Source: Candidatus Margulisiibacteriota bacterium
GTDB taxonomy: Bacteria; Margulisbacteria; WOR-1; O2-12-FULL-45-9; XYB2-FULL-48-7
Reading direction: 5' to 3'
Assembly (NCBI GenBank): GCA_025453605.1
Contig: JALOPZ010000005.1
Location: 1-41,937 of the forward strand
Length of the DNA: 41,937 bases
Made by a program: the position numbers and the translations under genes
Notes under the pieces: model-generated
Database searches by the model: none
What the model saw: only the letters and a program-made list of their open reading frames with translations
Told to the model about the DNA's origin: nothing
Shown: in pieces, positions 40,828 through 41,937 of the stretch
Layout of the letters: every line of letters begins with the position of its first letter
Numbering within the stretch: the stretch's first letter is position 1

Positions 40828-41390
40828 GCAAAATTACCGGTTACGCGCGCCAGGACGAGCCCAAATGGTTTTATCTCGGTCTGCTGACCATGGCCTTGAT
40901 CATCTGTGCCGGTCTCTACCTCGGAGGGAAACTGGTCTATTGCTGGGTGGAGAGCGGGACGGCGGCCCGCCTGCAGGCGGCCGAACAAAAGCCGAGCGAG
41001 CTCAAGGTTGCCGCGCCAGCCCCCGCACTGAAAGCGGCGATCGGTCCGGCCGGTGAGCTGGGCGGGGTCAGGGTGGAGAGGATGACTTTTACCTCCGGTC
41101 TTGGCGAGGCGAACCAGCCGCTTGATGACTTAAGCGAGATCCTGGCGGGGAAGCTGGAGACGCTCTATTGCGCCACCCGCCTGACGAGCGATCGGGCGCA
41201 AACCGTCCGCCATGTCTGGCTCCGGCCGGACGGGAGCGAGGCGGCGCAGATCGAGCTTCATTTGGGGCCGCAAACGGTCAATACCTACAGTTATAAGAAT
41301 ATTTACGGGGGGCAGCGGGGGGCCTGGGAAGTGCAGGTCAGGAACGAAAAGGACGAGGTTATTGCCCGGAAGTCGTTTACGCTAAACTAG
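40824..41390 (+). CDS. Membrane-anchored DUF2914-like protein
   Basis: 188 residues, ATG overlapping the previous stop (ATGA). A single membrane anchor (WFYLGLLTMALIICAGLYLGGKLVYCW) leaves the rest outside. An Ala/Pro linker follows (LKVAAPAPALKAAIGPAG), then a C-terminal beta-sandwich from about residue 98: LYCATRL, VRHVWLRPDGSEAAQIELHLG, NTYSYKNIYGGQRGAWEVQVRNEKDEVIARKSFTL, the pattern of DUF2914. Function unknown. It ends the transporter-mutM-FAH operon and overlaps the convergent LysM gene by 14 nt. Confidence 0.75.
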   Translation: MSKITGYARQDEPKWFYLGLLTMALIICAGLYLGGKLVYCWVESGTAARLQAAEQKPSELKVAAPAPALKAAIGPAGELGGVRVERMTFTSGLGEANQPLDDLSEILAGKLETLYCATRLTSDRAQTVRHVWLRPDGSEAAQIELHLGPQTVNTYSYKNIYGGQRGAWEVQVRNEKDEVIARKSFTLN

Positions 41391-41571
41391 CCCGGGACTC
41401 GCGAAAATCGATCACCACAATGTCGCCTGTTTGCGGGTTTTCTTTCCCCTGGGCGGTCAGCTCCGCGATCACGTTGAACCGGGTGGCGACGTCATCGATC
41501 GTTTCGCCGTCGCGCAGGCGATGGAAGTAGAGCGGGAGCCGGTCGGCGATGCTGGCAGCAAATGAAGTCAT
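41377..41571 (-). CDS. Mini LysM-domain protein
   Basis: Start chosen at ATG 41571 (MTSFAASIADRLPLYFHRL), 64 residues; the frame is open to 41610. Nearly the whole chain is one LysM-like unit: YFHRLRDGETIDDVATRFNV, then IAELTAQGKENPQTGDIVVID, matching the pattern of GDTL...IA..F.V...L...N....P.G..I.I. LysM modules bind peptidoglycan or chitin glycan strands, but no signal peptide is present, so the protein may be cytoplasmic, a non-glycan LysM-like domain, or coupled to an unseen partner. A weak TAAGAT (minus 41577-41582) lies 5 nt before the ATG. Confidence 0.6.
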   Translation of the reverse strand: MTSFAASIADRLPLYFHRLRDGETIDDVATRFNVIAELTAQGKENPQTGDIVVIDFRESRASLA

Positions 41572-41623
41572 TACATATCTTATTCGTAAAATCCGGCTCC
41601 GAACTTGCATGGAATTATGCTAA

Positions 41624-41629
41624 TATAAT
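41624..41629 (+). promoter_or_regulatory. TATAAT box before the broken tRNA copy
   Basis: TATAAT at 41624-41629, 13 nt before the broken tRNA-Arg copy at 41643. The sequence TATAATAT is repeated 20 nt before the intact tRNA (41756-41763), suggesting the promoter was duplicated with the gene. Confidence 0.45.
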
Positions 41630-41642
41630 ATCCGTCAGGCTT

Positions 41643-41758
41643 GCGCCCGTAGTCCCGACATCATATAATATTTAATGATTGTGGAACAGTCGGGATCCCG
41701 ATGACTACATAATTATTCAATATATTATTGTCCATCGGGACTCAACTGGATAGAGTAT
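41643..41758 (+). pseudogene. Broken 5'-half copy of tRNA-Arg, split by an 88-bp insert
   Basis: 41643-41652 (GCGCCCGTAG) equals the first 10 nt of the intact tRNA at 41782, and 41741-41758 (CTCAACTGGATAGAGTAT) equals its next 18 nt exactly. Between them lies an 88-bp AT-rich insert with no target duplication. The copy ends before the anticodon stem, so it cannot make a tRNA. Confidence 0.75.
41653..41740 (+). repeat. Two tandem AT-rich elements bounded by TCCCGA/TCGGGA inverted ends
   Basis: Unit 1 (41653-41695, 43 bp) and unit 2 (41696-41740, 45 bp) each begin TCCCGA and end TCGGGA. Their junction is the perfect 12-nt palindrome TCGGGATCCCGA (41690-41701). The interiors are AT-rich. A third TCCCGA start with a similar interior is at 41914, within another partial tRNA copy. 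No open reading frame; it resembles a small palindromic or MITE-like repeat. Confidence 0.65.
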
Positions 41759-41761
41759 AAT
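41756..41761 (+). promoter_or_regulatory. TATAAT box upstream of tRNA-Arg
   Basis: TATAAT at 41756-41761, with the expected start near 41768, 14 nt before the mature tRNA. Its first bases come from the end of the broken tRNA copy (GAGTAT). Confidence 0.5.
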
Positions 41762-41781
41762 ATAACCAGATTTGCAAGATT

Positions 41782-41855
41782 GCGCCCGTAGCTCAACTGG
41801 ATAGAGTATTAGCCTCCGAAGCTAAGGGTTGAGAGTTCAAATCTCTCCGGGCGCA
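41782..41855 (+). tRNA. tRNA-Arg (anticodon CCG)
   Basis: Cloverleaf: acceptor GCGCCCG (41782-41788) pairs with CGGGCGC (41848-41854), discriminator A41855; D arm GCTC...GAGT; anticodon stem TTAGC/GCTAA with loop CTCCGAA, anticodon CCG reading CGG (Arg); variable loop GGGTT; T arm GAGAG-TTCAAAT-CTCTC. No CCA is encoded (ATC follows). The acceptor stem is extended outward: TGCAAGATTGCGCCCG (41773-41788) is fully complementary to 41848-41863. Confidence 0.93.
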
Positions 41856-41884
41856 ATCTTGCAGCGACTTAAACAAATGATCAC

Positions 41885-41937
41885 CTCGACTGGATAGAGG
41901 GTTATGAGAGTTCTCCCGACGACATCAATATGTTTGA
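41885..41937 (+). pseudogene. Second broken tRNA-Arg-like copy running off the window end
   Basis: CTCGACTGGATAGAG (41885-41899) matches the D-arm region of the tRNA with one mismatch, then GGTTATGAGAGTTC (41900-41913) resembles the variable loop/T arm with the anticodon arm missing. At 41914 the sequence turns into TCCCGACGACATCAATATG, resembling the start of the insert at 41653. The rest lies outside the window. Confidence 0.6.

Noticed and set aside
41643..41937. Classical integrase attL/attR pair at the tRNA
   Set aside because: Integrases duplicate the tRNA 3' end, whereas here the 5' half is duplicated and split, and no integrase gene is visible. The window ends too soon to exclude an element beyond it.

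Overview
This 41.9 kb window is a gene-dense stretch of a GC-rich bacterial chromosome. The odd length, the truncated gene at base 2 and the repeats at the right end suggest a whole contig. Outer-membrane-type proteins (a PorV-like barrel with S-layer homology domains, a small beta-barrel), lipoprotein and signal-peptide genes, and GatCAB (indirect tRNA amidation) point to a diderm bacterium. The style of the surface proteins resembles uncultured candidate phyla such as WOR-1/Saganbacteria or Margulisbacteria. That placement is an inference from general resemblance, not a demonstrated identity.

Left region (2-13315, all + strand): a run of nine genes, nearly all secreted. They are a FlgD-like C-terminus (partial), a Ycf48/BNR-type propeller, a PorV-like barrel fused to three SLH domains, two long trimeric-fibre-like proteins with a nearly identical N-terminal domain (the first ending in a Peptidase S74 self-cleaving chaperone), a protein with a 19-Thr linker, and three secreted proteins of unknown function, the last again FlgD-like. 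A near-consensus sigma70 promoter lies at 216-244 and a strong terminator hairpin at 13343-13385. Together this looks like a cell-surface fibre or S-layer export locus.

Middle region (13353-29158): an unknown protein; lpdA with a TatD-associated radical SAM gene; a large unknown coiled-coil protein; gatC-gatA-(secreted unknown)-gatB; an orphan membrane histidine kinase; tsaD; a serine beta-lactamase-like lipoprotein; rsgA; a putative papain-like amidase; and an ArsB/NhaD-type transporter.

Right region (29155-41937): DUF3108, UbiA, a penicillin-V-acylase-like hydrolase and a membrane protein; a metallo-beta-lactamase-fold hydrolase with a HAD phosphatase; a small outer-membrane barrel; a potassium module (TrkA/KtrA, TrkH/KtrB and a divergent KimA-like APC permease); an AI-2E family transporter, mutM, a FAH-family enzyme and a DUF2914 protein; a mini-LysM protein; and a tRNA-Arg(CCG) embedded in broken partial copies of itself.

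Three genome-style signals stand out. (1) First genes of transcription units repeatedly carry a -10 box (usually TATAAT, often extended TGnTATAAT) exactly 6 nt before the ATG, which predicts leaderless mRNAs; genes inside operons instead use Shine-Dalgarno sites or overlapping stop/start codons. (2) Short tandem repeats with 7- or 8-nt units sit inside conserved genes (three in tsaD, two in lpdA, one each in the radical SAM and SLH genes, and one at the gatC/gatA junction). (3) The tRNA-Arg locus at the right end holds split tRNA half-copies interrupted by AT-rich elements bounded by TCCCGA/TCGGGA. All five convergent gene pairs overlap at their 3' ends.
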